From Myxococcales bacterium (GTDB taxonomy: Bacteria; Myxococcota; UBA727; JABDBI01): a DNA stretch of 37,170 nt. The DNA is taken from positions 1 to 37,170 of the forward strand of contig JAHFEG010000018.1 of the NCBI GenBank assembly GCA_023248595.1, written 5' to 3'. Numbering within the stretch: position 1 is the first letter of the stretch; the number at the start of each line of letters is the position of its first letter. Of the stretch, positions 7,016-14,282 are shown piece by piece. The notes beneath the pieces are model-generated. The model ran no database searches. It had not been told where the DNA came from and worked only from the letters and a program-made list of their open reading frames with translations. Made by a program: the position numbers and the translations under genes.

Positions 7016-8065
7016 ATGAACGAGGTCCATCCATCACTGCTCAAACGTAAAATTATCCATTTTGATATGGATGCTTTTTATGCTTCTATCGAAGTAAGAG
7101 ATGATCCAAATTTATTAGGTAGGCCTGTTGTTGTGGGTGGATTACCCAATTCGCGTGCCGTGGTTTGCACTGCTAATTATGAAGCAAGAAAATATGGCAT
7201 TCATTCTGCCATGCCTTGCTCGCAAGCGTTTAGACTCTGTCCTGAGGCTGTGTTTATCAAACCCAATTTTGAAAAATATATGGCAGCATCGCTACAAATG
7301 AGAGAGATTTTTAAAAAATATACGCCATTGATTGAGCCTCTATCTCTTGACGAAGCTTATCTTGATGTCACCAATAATGAGAAGGGGCTTTACGCTGTAA
7401 AAATTGCCAAATTAATTCAAGATGAAATTTACGAAGTGAGTGGTCTGACGGGTTCGGCGGGCGTTGCTCCCAATAAATTGTTGGCAAAAATTGCCTCAGA
7501 CATGAATAAACCAAAAGGATTGACTGTCGTGGTGCCAGAGAAAGCCATTATATTTATGGCAGAATTGCCGCTGCGGAAAATTCACGGCGTAGGTCCTGTA
7601 ACAGAAAAAAAATTATTGTCTGAAGGTCTGCAAAAATGCAATGATGTTTGGCCTTATTCATTCGATGAATTAAAAATCAAATTGGGAAATCGAGCGCAAT
7701 GGTTATACGATAGCTCGAGGGGAATCGATGAACGTCCGGTCGAGACAAGCAGAATTCGTAAATCCTTGGGGCAAGAGGAGACGTTTGTCGCGGATCTTTT
7801 ATCGGTGGATGAATTAAAATTAAAACTAATCGATTTAAGCCATCAAGTTTCTGAAAGCTTAAAAGAGCGGAATCTAAAAGGAAGAACACTGACCCTAAAA
7901 ATAAAATATGCTGATTTTACGCAAATCACGCGGCGAAAGACTTTTATTGAATCTATCAATGATGAAAGCCTGCTTTCGCAACAAGCTATGGAATTGCTGA
8001 TTGGCACAGAAGCAGGAATCAGAAAGATACGGCTGCTTGGGCTTTCAGTTTCCAATTTCATATAG
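7016..8065 (+). CDS. dinB: DNA polymerase IV (Y family)
   Basis: A 349-residue translesion DNA polymerase. The palm motifs are intact: HFDMDAFYASIE near residue 16, with the first catalytic Asp, and LSLDEAYLDVT near residue 115, with the Asp-Glu pair. NSRAVVCTANYEARKYGIHSAMP is the finger region. A helix-hairpin-helix thumb follows (LPLRKIHGVGPVTEKKL) and then the little-finger domain. The length is normal, though the C-terminus lacks an obvious beta-clamp peptide of the QxxLF type and ends in LLGLSVSNFI. AAGGG lies before the ATG. No LexA box was recognised upstream in the 84-base gap. Confidence 0.95.
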   Translation: MNEVHPSLLKRKIIHFDMDAFYASIEVRDDPNLLGRPVVVGGLPNSRAVVCTANYEARKYGIHSAMPCSQAFRLCPEAVFIKPNFEKYMAASLQMREIFKKYTPLIEPLSLDEAYLDVTNNEKGLYAVKIAKLIQDEIYEVSGLTGSAGVAPNKLLAKIASDMNKPKGLTVVVPEKAIIFMAELPLRKIHGVGPVTEKKLLSEGLQKCNDVWPYSFDELKIKLGNRAQWLYDSSRGIDERPVETSRIRKSLGQEETFVADLLSVDELKLKLIDLSHQVSESLKERNLKGRTLTLKIKYADFTQITRRKTFIESINDESLLSQQAMELLIGTEAGIRKIRLLGLSVSNFI

Positions 8066-8131
8066 AAATTTCGTCTGGATCAAATTCGCATAGCCTTGCT
8101 GGCTAATGTTTTCTTGGTCATTTCGTGCACT

Positions 8132-8159
8132 AGATGGTCGGAACAAGTCCGACCATGAC
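8132..8159 (+). repeat. Dispersed hairpin repeat, copy 4
   Basis: The stem ATGGTCGGA / TCCGACCAT (9 bp) surrounds ACAAG and ends in ATGAC. The left flank is AGAT in place of CTGGAT, a diverged copy. It sits between the convergent ends of dinB and the secreted cupin gene. Confidence 0.7.
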
Positions 8160-8168
8160 ACCACTTAT

Positions 8169-8897
8169 TTAAAGTAAAACGGACGAGTTATAGGGACTAA
8201 GCTTAAGAACTTTCTTACGAATTGCGTCAACACGGTCAAAAATTTCTTCTGCTTCTTTGATTTGTTTTACATCTTTACGCCAGTAATATTTAAAACGAGA
8301 AAAATGAGATTTTCCTGGATACCAATAAATGACTCCAAACCCTTTTTTGGAAAAAATGGGTGTGTTATGAATCGTATTGCCCGGAATAAAGAAGTAGTCT
8401 CCTTTTTTTATTTGATGAAAGCTGCCATTTGCCAAGGTCACAGTTTCGCCAATAACGACATAGTAACATTCAGCTTCATTGTGAAAATGAGGTTCGTGGT
8501 CTGACCTAGCGCCATTCGTGATACCAATTACGGTAGGAAAGTCTGAAAGTTCCTTCCAGAGATATCCAACAGGGGCGTTTTTTAGTTCACAATTTTTAGC
8601 TTCAACTATGTTGAAACTTTTATTTAAAGTTTTGCAGTAACGTTGATCTAAAAGAATTGTATCATCTGATTGAATGTTATTAAAATTAATTTTGTTGGTT
8701 TCCCATTTCTTAATGTAGGCTTCTACTGTGCCATTTCTGCACTCTTCAGGAATGGATTTTACTGGAAGAGAAGGCGAGCTTTCCTGAGGTAGAATAATAT
8801 TCTGATGAGAGTTGTCTGCAAATAAACTTGTGTTTAGAAAAAATAAAGCAAGAAAAATCAGCTGCATCATCAATTTTACTCGGATTTTGTCATTCAC
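8169..8897 (-). CDS. Exported cupin-domain protein
   Basis: A 242-residue protein with a signal peptide (MQLIFLALFFLNTSLFADN) and a single cupin barrel. Motif 1 is HFHNEAECYYVVIGE, providing two His and a Glu for a metal. Motif 2 is GDYFFIPGNTIH, with the third His. Length outside the cupin is ~120 residues on the N side, unrecognised, with cysteines in EECRNG and NCELKN. A periplasmic cupin is less common than a cytosolic one. The substrate is unknown; lyases, dioxygenases and sugar isomerases share this fold. The start is uncertain: GTG 8897 gives a positively charged n-region, ATG 8870 has GAG upstream. It is convergent with dinB. Confidence 0.7.
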   Translation of the reverse strand: MNDKIRVKLMMQLIFLALFFLNTSLFADNSHQNIILPQESSPSLPVKSIPEECRNGTVEAYIKKWETNKINFNNIQSDDTILLDQRYCKTLNKSFNIVEAKNCELKNAPVGYLWKELSDFPTVIGITNGARSDHEPHFHNEAECYYVVIGETVTLANGSFHQIKKGDYFFIPGNTIHNTPIFSKKGFGVIYWYPGKSHFSRFKYYWRKDVKQIKEAEEIFDRVDAIRKKVLKLSPYNSSVLL

Positions 8898-8925
8898 AAA
8901 AATCTATATCGACCAGCAAAAATAA

Positions 8926-9036
8926 ATGGCGAACTATAAAGGGCTTGATAAAAATTTTCATACGGCCTTAAATTCTCCTTGTGTCATCGATCCTCATGAG
9001 GCTATACCATCTTTTGCATTGTTACCTGGTTCGTAA
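8926..9036 (+). CDS. Possible 36-residue small protein
   Basis: An ATG-to-TAA frame of 37 codons (MANYKGLDKNFHTALNSP onward, ending in LLPGS) with protein-like composition and no low complexity. It ends 21 bases before the start of the membrane protein gene at 9058. No good ribosome binding site precedes the ATG. It could be a real small gene, a leader peptide, or the remnant of a larger one. Confidence 0.25.
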   Translation: MANYKGLDKNFHTALNSPCVIDPHEAIPSFALLPGS

Positions 9037-9057
9037 ATTTAACTCATGGAGTCCGCG

Positions 9058-9657
9058 ATGAAAAAGATTTATTTGGTGACTTGTTTTGTTCTAAGTATTG
9101 CAATAGTTCCGCAAGCTTTTGCAGTATCGCCTTTAAGTCCCCGCCAGAAAGTTATTCTAGGATCCTCTGTCGCGGTACTTTTAGCCACAAGTATTTTAGC
9201 TGTAGGTATCGCATACGGCATTGTCTTTGTTGCTGATGGACCTAAAGAAATAACAGAAAAAGCCGTTTGTGATGTGGGAATAAATCCTAAACTTTACTGT
9301 TGTAGTTATACTGATAGTAAGCCTGCAGATCCTTATGAGAAAGTCTTGAAAAACTGTACAGCTGCTGCCGGGCGTGTAGAACCTATCATGGATATAGACA
9401 ATAAAACATGTAGCGGGAGAACTCTAGAATGTGCAGCTGCGCAGCTCAATGCTGATCCTCTTGTATACCGACCTGCCATGGAAACAATTGGTGACGGGAA
9501 ATTCAATGGAGGCATTGCATTGATAGGAATCAGCGCCTGTACATTTATAGGCGTTATGGCGTGCTTCGCTTCTTGTTTGAGTGGACTTGCTCTGCCACGG
9601 GAGGTTGCTGCAGGGACACCTTTTAAGGGGGAGCAACCTTCCACAACGGAATTGTAA
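9058..9657 (+). CDS. Cysteine-rich membrane protein, unrecognised
   Basis: A 199-residue protein. ATG 9058 is the likely start because GGAG lies 6 bases before it; an in-frame ATG at 9046 overlaps that site. Residues 1-22 resemble a signal peptide (MKKIYLVTCFVLSIAIVPQAFA). A second hydrophobic stretch is at ~31-56 (VILGSSVAVLLATSILAVGIAYGIVFVA), and a third near the C-terminus (GGIALIGISACTFIGVMACFASCLSGLAL). The loop between them carries about six cysteines (CDVG, YCCSY, NCTAA, TCSGRTLEC). It is likely an inner-membrane protein with a disulfide-bonded external loop. No family is recognised. The gene is followed by a 15-bp perfect hairpin (9671-9705). Confidence 0.6.
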   Translation: MKKIYLVTCFVLSIAIVPQAFAVSPLSPRQKVILGSSVAVLLATSILAVGIAYGIVFVADGPKEITEKAVCDVGINPKLYCCSYTDSKPADPYEKVLKNCTAAAGRVEPIMDIDNKTCSGRTLECAAAQLNADPLVYRPAMETIGDGKFNGGIALIGISACTFIGVMACFASCLSGLALPREVAAGTPFKGEQPSTTEL

Positions 9658-9670
9658 GAGCGATGGATTT

Positions 9671-9705
9671 CATGCAGGAAAAGAAAACACTTCTTTTCCT
9701 GCATG
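9671..9705. repeat. Perfect 15-bp inverted repeat downstream of membrane protein gene
   Basis: CATGCAGGAAAAGAA (9671-9685), a 5-base loop AACAC, and the exact reverse complement at 9691-9705. There is no T-run on either side, so it is not a standard Rho-independent terminator. It may stabilise the mRNA end or bind a protein. It lies just before the direct repeat copy at 9706. Confidence 0.75.
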
Positions 9706-9747
9706 AGAAAGCTGATCTGGTCTAATAAAAGTGGACACCTGGGTTGA
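9706..9747 (+). repeat. IS-end-like direct repeat, left copy
   Basis: AGAAAG, a short spacer, then TGGTCTAATAAAAGTGGACA continuing through CCTGG and TTGA. A near-identical copy in the same orientation is at 12668-12710. A TAATAAAAGTGGACACC-type end resembles the termini of IS3-like elements, from memory. No transposase follows it. Confidence 0.55.
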
Positions 9748-9815
9748 TGTGGAAAATTTACGTAACAGATTACCCTAGAAGGGAAACTGAAACGCTTAAA
9801 AAATATACGGAAGTT

Positions 9816-10349
9816 TTAAATAATTTGCTCTTCGTGTTCTTTTTTAAGTATTTGAGAAACCGTTTTCATGAAAGCTTCCACGGCTTTTTCTGTGTAAATA
9901 TTAAAATCTCCCAGTTGCCCAGCAGCATGCCATGCCTTGTATCCCGCTGCCCTTAATGGCTCATAAGGAATTCGAAGGGCTAATTCTATTACGCTGTTTC
10001 TTGTTTTCAAATCTTCGCTGGGAGCGGATTTGCTAGACATAAACATTTCATCCATACCAGGCATATGAATAACTTGTTCTGCTTCACCTACTTTAATTGT
10101 CACTTCTGTTCCTAATAGAGTATGCAAATCTGCAGGGCTTGGTGTGGGAATTGTCAAACTGGCGGGTCCCTGAAAGTAAAATTTAAAAGTGCAAAAGGTG
10201 TTTTTTCCATCTTCGTCAAATTCAACAATTGTTCGAACTGGTGAACTTTTTATATTTTTAAAATGGCTAGTAAAATCATAACTATAATTATTACCGGCGA
10301 ACAAAGAAGTTGAAAGCAAAAAAACGAAAGAAAGTAACAATGAACGCAT
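9816..10349 (-). CDS. Exported protein, unrecognised
   Basis: A 177-residue protein with a signal peptide (MRSLLLSFVFLLSTSLFA, cleaved before GNN). AGAGG precedes the ATG. The mature chain starts with a beta-rich part (VRTIVEFDEDGKNTFCTFKFYF) and ends with a charged helical part (EAFMKTVSQILKKEHEEQ). It has one cysteine. No known family is apparent. It is the first gene inside the segment bounded by the two IS-end-like repeats. Confidence 0.6.
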   Translation of the reverse strand: MRSLLLSFVFLLSTSLFAGNNYSYDFTSHFKNIKSSPVRTIVEFDEDGKNTFCTFKFYFQGPASLTIPTPSPADLHTLLGTEVTIKVGEAEQVIHMPGMDEMFMSSKSAPSEDLKTRNSVIELALRIPYEPLRAAGYKAWHAAGQLGDFNIYTEKAVEAFMKTVSQILKKEHEEQII

Positions 10350-10639
10350 AGTGGGACCTCTTGATTAATTCTGAAAACGACGTTTAGCAGAAAAAATTTT
10401 TATTAAATTTTTGTTATAGTTCCATGAGGGTAAATGATAAATATCTATTCATGAAGAAAATTGGCTCTGTTTTTTTAGAAATTATCCATAAAAGTTTCGC
10501 TGACGAGTCTAAATTAAAAAACAAGGCGAAAACCATGGAAATAGACGATGTTTTCGCAAAACACACGTTCGCTAGCAATGCTTTGATTTTGTTTTTTATC
10601 TTCAACAGATAAAGGTAGGTTTCTTGGAAAACTATTTAA

Positions 10640-11251
10640 TTAATTTAAATCTACATTACGCTTAGCTAATTCTGAGAGAATAAAGTTAGCTCTGTCTCTA
10701 ATTTTTCCATGGGGCACAATAATAATTTCATAATTAAACTGTTGATATTTGATAAGTAATTCTTCGTATTCACGTTTGGCTTCGTTGAAAGAATGTTGTC
10801 GCTCCCTATCAATACGGTAAATTTCTTTCCAAGGTGGCAGCATAAAAACTATGTTGTTATGCCGAAATTTTTTAGCGGCATTGGTAAAGTGAATCCCCTG
10901 TGGTTTTGATGGTTGGACTGAATCAATAATTCCTCGATCAAAGAAAACGAGATTTTTTTTCTCCGAGATGGAATTGAATTGATAGAGAGATCGGGACAAA
11001 GAAAGTTCCAAAAATTTATCGAGATTTTTCCATGGAAGTGCGTCTCCACCAATTGCGGATTGTTCTTTAACAACTTGACGACCAGGCTCTGCAACATATG
11101 AATATCCAAGAGCAGCAAGTTCTGAGAGCAAAGTTGACTTGCCTCCTCCTGAACAACCAGAAATAATAACAAAATTAGGTCGTTCAATCTGAGATTGCTC
11201 AGATATCTGGTATTGGTCTTCAATATTTGTAACAGTGAGACGTTGCTTCAT
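10640..11251 (-). CDS. AAA_28-type P-loop ATPase/kinase-like protein
   Basis: A 203-residue P-loop protein. Walker A is ISGCSGGGKSTLL (~30-42), and the likely Walker B/Asp is NLVFFDRGIIDSVQ (~100-112). ALGYSYVAEPGRQVVKEQ just after the P-loop is typical of the AAA_28 group of small predicted ATPases related to nucleoside and nicotinamide-riboside kinases. A lid-like basic stretch, YRIDRERQHSFNEAKREYEE, follows. Its substrate is unknown. GGAG lies upstream of the ATG. It sits within the accessory segment, next to a DUF4143-type ATPase on the same strand but 158 bases away, so co-transcription is uncertain. Confidence 0.75.
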   Translation of the reverse strand: MKQRLTVTNIEDQYQISEQSQIERPNFVIISGCSGGGKSTLLSELAALGYSYVAEPGRQVVKEQSAIGGDALPWKNLDKFLELSLSRSLYQFNSISEKKNLVFFDRGIIDSVQPSKPQGIHFTNAAKKFRHNNIVFMLPPWKEIYRIDRERQHSFNEAKREYEELLIKYQQFNYEIIIVPHGKIRDRANFILSELAKRNVDLN

Positions 11252-11280
11252 AAATAAGGCTCCGAAGCTGAAGGGCTAAG

Positions 11281-11382
11281 AAAAAACTGTTAACGGATCA
11301 TTTTGAAGAAGTCGCGACGCAGTTCGGGCAACCGTTGGAGGTTCGCTGGCGTGATGGCTATGATCAAGGCTTTAGGGTTTAA
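11281..11382 (+). pseudogene. Possible gene fossil (C-terminal fragment)
   Basis: A 33-codon open stretch with no start codon ends in TAA; it reads LLTDHFEEVATQFGQPLEVR and then a WRDGYDQGF-type tail. Its composition is protein-like and its GC content is higher than the surrounding DNA. It lies between two minus-strand genes and could be the surviving end of a decayed plus-strand gene. The parent family was not recognised. Confidence 0.3.
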
Positions 11383-11409
11383 GCTTTGTTGAAGTTTTAA
11401 AAGTGAAAT

Positions 11410-12531
11410 TTACAAATAAAGGTTTTTTAAAAAATTCTTCCCTTCAATCAATTCGACTCCTTTTTCTATTCTTTCTCGTTTTAAATGGTTTATGACTTGC
11501 ACTGCAGGAAGCTTATATTTATTTAAAAAATAATTGAGACTATTCCCGATGCCATCAGTTGAATTTTTTACTTCAATCATTTGTTCAATTTGGTCATCTT
11601 TCACAAGGACAAAGTCGACTTCTTGACGTTCCTTGGTGTGCAAATATTGCAGGGAGTAGTTTTCGGCTAAATAATCTATTTTGGCAAAAACGTGCTTTAA
11701 TAAGCAAGAAGCAACAAGATTTTCAAATTTAATGCCTTCATTGCCTTTCACTAAACCAGTGTCAAAAAAATAAATTTTGGGCTCTTTCAGTAAACTGCGG
11801 GCAATATTTTTAGAAAAAGGTGTGACACGAAAAATAATATAAAGGGCTTCTAATATTTGGATGTACTTTTTAACTGTGTTAGGTGAGGTAGCAATGTCTT
11901 CAGCTAGAGAAGTATAAGAAATAGGTGATCCTACGCGAGACCGTAATAATTCAAAAAGCAGTTGAATCGCTTTTAAGTTGTGAATATTTTCAAAATCAAG
12001 AACATCTGTTAGTATAAGGCTGTCTACATATTGAAGTCGCCATCGATTAGCATCAATCAAAGATGAAGCTAAAAAAGGCTCTGGAAAAGGACCGCGTTCG
12101 ATAAATTTATCTACAGAATAAGGAACCTCAACCTTTTCACATTCTGCAGGTGAAAGCGGCATGAGGCGATGCAAAAAAAAACGTCCAGCAAGAGAATCAC
12201 CCATTTGGTTGAAAATTTCTAAACGAGCACTGCCTGTCACTAAGATTTTTTGGCCAGTTTGCTTTGTGTCAAAGATTCCTTTTAGATAATTTTTCCATTG
12301 AGGCATTTTATGAATTTCATCGAGAATAATTAATTCGGTGTTTGGGCGCCAAGACTCATTTAAAATAATTTTCTGATCTTCTGCGCGATCATAATTCAGG
12401 TAAACAGAAGAACTAAACTGCTCTGCAATCACTTTTGCCAAAGTTGTTTTGCCTGCTTGTCTAGGGCCAGCTAACAAGACCATTTTTTTTGATAAGTCTT
12501 TGATAATTAGGTTTTTTTGATATCTTTCCAT
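11410..12531 (-). CDS. AAA_14/DUF4143 ATPase
   Basis: A 373-residue protein of the widespread AAA_14 plus DUF4143 family. Walker A is LLAGPRQAGKTTLAK (~18-32), Walker B is LIILDEIHKMPQW (~68-80), and sensor 1 is ILVTGSARLEIF. The C-terminal half is DUF4143: a winged helix (SYTSLAEDIATSPNTVKKYIQILEALYIIFRV), then a nuclease-like core (KIYFFDTGL, FENLVAS, RQEVDFVLV, MIEVKNS). The E-V-D...E-V-K pattern matches a PD-(D/E)xK nuclease fold. Biological roles are poorly known, and copies spread horizontally. GGAGGGGG precedes the ATG. Two tandem palindromes lie in the promoter region (12555-12618), suggesting tight or self-regulation. Confidence 0.9.
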   Translation of the reverse strand: MERYQKNLIIKDLSKKMVLLAGPRQAGKTTLAKVIAEQFSSSVYLNYDRAEDQKIILNESWRPNTELIILDEIHKMPQWKNYLKGIFDTKQTGQKILVTGSARLEIFNQMGDSLAGRFFLHRLMPLSPAECEKVEVPYSVDKFIERGPFPEPFLASSLIDANRWRLQYVDSLILTDVLDFENIHNLKAIQLLFELLRSRVGSPISYTSLAEDIATSPNTVKKYIQILEALYIIFRVTPFSKNIARSLLKEPKIYFFDTGLVKGNEGIKFENLVASCLLKHVFAKIDYLAENYSLQYLHTKERQEVDFVLVKDDQIEQMIEVKNSTDGIGNSLNYFLNKYKLPAVQVINHLKRERIEKGVELIEGKNFLKNLYL

Positions 12532-12554
12532 GGAAATGCCCCCTCCGTAAATAT

Positions 12555-12618
12555 AAGACTATTTTGCATTGTATTGCGAAAAAGTCAAGACCATTTTGCA
12601 TTATATTGCGGAAAAGTC
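12555..12618 (-). promoter_or_regulatory. Two tandem 32-bp palindromic units before the DUF4143 ATPase
   Basis: Units at 12555-12586 and 12587-12618 match at 29 of 32 positions. Each contains an imperfect dyad around TTTTGCATT and TTGCGAAAA. On the minus strand the boundary of the two units creates TTGACT, a good -35 hexamer, so the units overlap the likely promoter of the ATPase gene starting at 12531. This looks like a double operator. Confidence 0.6.
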
Positions 12619-12667
12619 GGATTGCCGGGATTGGTCAAGGTTCAAGAACATCTTAAGCGGGCAAAAC

Positions 12668-12710
12668 AGAAAGATTGATGTGGTCTAATAAAAGTGGACA
12701 CCTGGATTGA
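12668..12710 (+). repeat. IS-end-like direct repeat, right copy
   Basis: Same sequence as the left copy at 9706-9747, apart from a 7-base instead of 6-base spacer after AGAAAG and one change before TTGA. The two copies bound a 2.9-kb stretch that holds three minus-strand genes. No transposase gene is found beside either copy. Confidence 0.55.
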
Positions 12711-12792
12711 GAGGGAAAAATTAAACTATAAATGCTAGGGTAAAATGGGATCTAGCGGTTGATGCAATTTTCTTCATAATAGCCAAAGCCTC

Positions 12793-12823
12793 TTGACCTC
12801 AAGTTAGCTTGAGGTTTTATTAT
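12793..12823 (+). promoter_or_regulatory. SoxR-like box within a 19-bp-spaced promoter
   Basis: TTGACC (12793-12798) and TATTAT (12818-12823) are separated by 19 bases, the long spacer typical of MerR-family promoters. The spacer region holds the dyad CCTCAAGTTAGCTTGAGG (12797-12814), which differs at one position from the E. coli SoxR site in front of soxS (CCTCAAGTTAACTTGAGG, from memory). It drives the SnoaL-like gene at 12855. The same sequence could be mistaken for a terminator hairpin followed by TTTT, but no plus-strand gene ends upstream. Confidence 0.7.
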
Positions 12824-12854
12824 GGCGTCGGTTTAAGATAACAAGGAATAAATT

Positions 12855-13283
12855 ATGTTTGGATCTGAATTGGCTACAAAAAATAAAAATATTTACAGGC
12901 GTTTTATTCAAGAAATCTTCAATAATGGACGATTGGATCAGCTGAGTGAGTTTGTTTCTGAGTCCTATATCCTGCACGATGCTCCTCCAGGAATGCCATC
13001 AGGTCCAGAGGCGATAAAACAAATTGTGAGTATGTTTCGCACTGGGTTTCCCGACTTAACAATTATGATAGACCACCTCATTGGTGAGGGAGATATGCTG
13101 GCCGCAAAGAGTGCTACGCAGGGAACTCATCTTGGAAATATCTTTGGTGTCCCCGCCACTGGCAAATTAATTAAAATCTCAGGTCTTACGATGGTATGTA
13201 TAAAAAACGGAAAATTAACTGCGAGTTGGGTTCGAAACGATATGGTTGGCCTTATGGAGCAATTAGAGCCGAACAAAAAATGA
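12855..13283 (+). CDS. SnoaL-like (NTF2-fold) protein
   Basis: A 142-residue protein of the SnoaL/ester-cyclase-like NTF2 superfamily. NKNIYRRFIQEIFNNGRLDQLSEFVSESYILHDAPPG, then GPEAIKQIVSMFRTGFPDLTIMIDHLIGEGDMLAAKSATQGTH-like segments, then GKLTASWVRNDMVGLMEQL make up the usual alpha-plus-beta cone. Proteins of this type include polyketide cyclases and many stress-induced proteins of unknown activity; the substrate here is unknown. AAGGA lies 8 bases upstream of the ATG. The SoxR-like promoter 31 bases upstream suggests induction by redox-active compounds. The TIGR03067-like gene follows after 41 bases and may be co-transcribed. Confidence 0.75.
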   Translation: MFGSELATKNKNIYRRFIQEIFNNGRLDQLSEFVSESYILHDAPPGMPSGPEAIKQIVSMFRTGFPDLTIMIDHLIGEGDMLAAKSATQGTHLGNIFGVPATGKLIKISGLTMVCIKNGKLTASWVRNDMVGLMEQLEPNKK

Positions 13284-13324
13284 CGAATATTGGGAGAAAT
13301 TATAAATGTTGATCAAGGGTTCTT

Positions 13325-13621
13325 ATGAAACATAACGATGATATCGCTCTGCTCCAGGGGAATTGGTTGCAATTTGGTTATGAGCGCGATGGTATTGTAG
13401 AGCCTGTCGATACTGAACATGGGTGGCAGCCGTTAACCAAAATTTCAGGTACAAACTTCACTGTCACGATTGAAGATGGCACTACGATACTTATCGGAAA
13501 ATTTACACTGGACCAGACACAAGACCCCAAGGTGATTGACTGGATCGATAAGGGCGGTTCATATGCCAGCGAGCACACAATACATGCCATTTATACGCTA
13601 ACAGAAACAGAATTCATTTAA
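13325..13621 (+). CDS. TIGR03067-like small protein, short at the C-terminus
   Basis: A 98-residue protein resembling TIGR03067, a lipocalin-like domain common in planctomycetes: LQGNWLQFGYERDG, then ISGTNFTVTIEDGTTILIGKFTLDQTQDPKVIDW, then IHAIYTLTETEF. Full members continue with a last strand after the IY-L-gd-L motif; here the chain stops at EFI, 5 bases from the end of the convergent alaX. It is probably slightly truncated. AAGGG precedes the ATG. It may share the SoxR-like promoter of the upstream gene. Function unknown. Confidence 0.6.
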   Translation: MKHNDDIALLQGNWLQFGYERDGIVEPVDTEHGWQPLTKISGTNFTVTIEDGTTILIGKFTLDQTQDPKVIDWIDKGGSYASEHTIHAIYTLTETEFI

Positions 13622-13626
13622 TGAAG

Positions 13627-14277
13627 TCAGCTTCCACCATCGGGCTCCATCAGGCGAATCTCAATTCTTTCTTTGCTGCGCCCAATATTTTGACGTTTCA
13701 AAGTAACGTAACCAACTTCTTTGGTCGATTTTACATGCGTGCCCCCACAAGGTACCTGGGTAAAACCATCAATGCGCCAATACCTTCTTTGTGAGATCTC
13801 ATCCAGATAACCAGTTTGAATTGGTAAATCACTACAAATGATTTGATTGTAATCAGCAAGTATCTCAGGAAATAGAGTAGAGATATTTTGGTCATACAGA
13901 AAATCGATTCTTGCCTTATCTTGTGCAATATGTGCGCCAATTTTTTCAAGACCTGCCTTGCGAGTAACAAGTTCCAAAACCAATTCAGCTGCAAAGTGCA
14001 GACGCATCAATCGGTACCTGCGTGGCCAGTCGATCTGCATTTCAATTGCGTCACCGATTTTGAAAGGATGATCAGCGGGCAGTGTGTAGTAAATGAGATT
14101 GCCCATTTTTTCAGAATTTAAGACAGGCAAACGGTTCATGGTTGCTTTATCGCTTTCTTGTCCACCAGAAAACGAGAAAATAATCGTTTCTTCCGGTAGA
14201 ATTTTATTTTCTCTGACTTCTTTAACTTTTGTTTGTAGCTGGGTAAGGTAAGGATCTTCCCAAAATATTTTTTTCAT
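13627..14277 (-). CDS. AlaX-type alanyl-tRNA editing protein
   Basis: A 216-residue stand-alone editing domain related to the editing domain of alanyl-tRNA synthetase. Such proteins hydrolyse Ser- or Gly-mischarged tRNA-Ala in trans. The C-terminal metal motif CGGTH (Cys177, His181) is intact, followed by GYVTLKRQNIGRSKERIEIRL. The first motif, normally HxxxH, reads HFAAE here (His94, Glu98), so one ligand is Glu. FSFSGGQESDKAT is the expected glycine-rich strand, and IGDAIEMQIDWPRRYRLMRLH leads into the metal motif. It lies 5 bases after the XRE-cupin gene, so the two form an operon. The divergent ybaK on the other side of the shared operators is a second tRNA-editing enzyme. Confidence 0.85.
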   Translation of the reverse strand: MKKIFWEDPYLTQLQTKVKEVRENKILPEETIIFSFSGGQESDKATMNRLPVLNSEKMGNLIYYTLPADHPFKIGDAIEMQIDWPRRYRLMRLHFAAELVLELVTRKAGLEKIGAHIAQDKARIDFLYDQNISTLFPEILADYNQIICSDLPIQTGYLDEISQRRYWRIDGFTQVPCGGTHVKSTKEVGYVTLKRQNIGRSKERIEIRLMEPDGGS

Positions 14278-14282
14278 GTGAT

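Noticed and set aside
10424..10612. A 62-residue open frame on the plus strand, overlapping a 63-residue minus-strand frame at 10414-10605.
   Set aside because: No ribosome binding site, no recognisable domain and composition like AT-rich noncoding DNA; either frame could be chance.
12796..12818. Hairpin ACCTCAAG / CTTGAGGT followed by TTTT, looking like an intrinsic terminator.
   Set aside because: No plus-strand gene ends just upstream, and the dyad matches a SoxR-type operator placed between -35 and -10 boxes.
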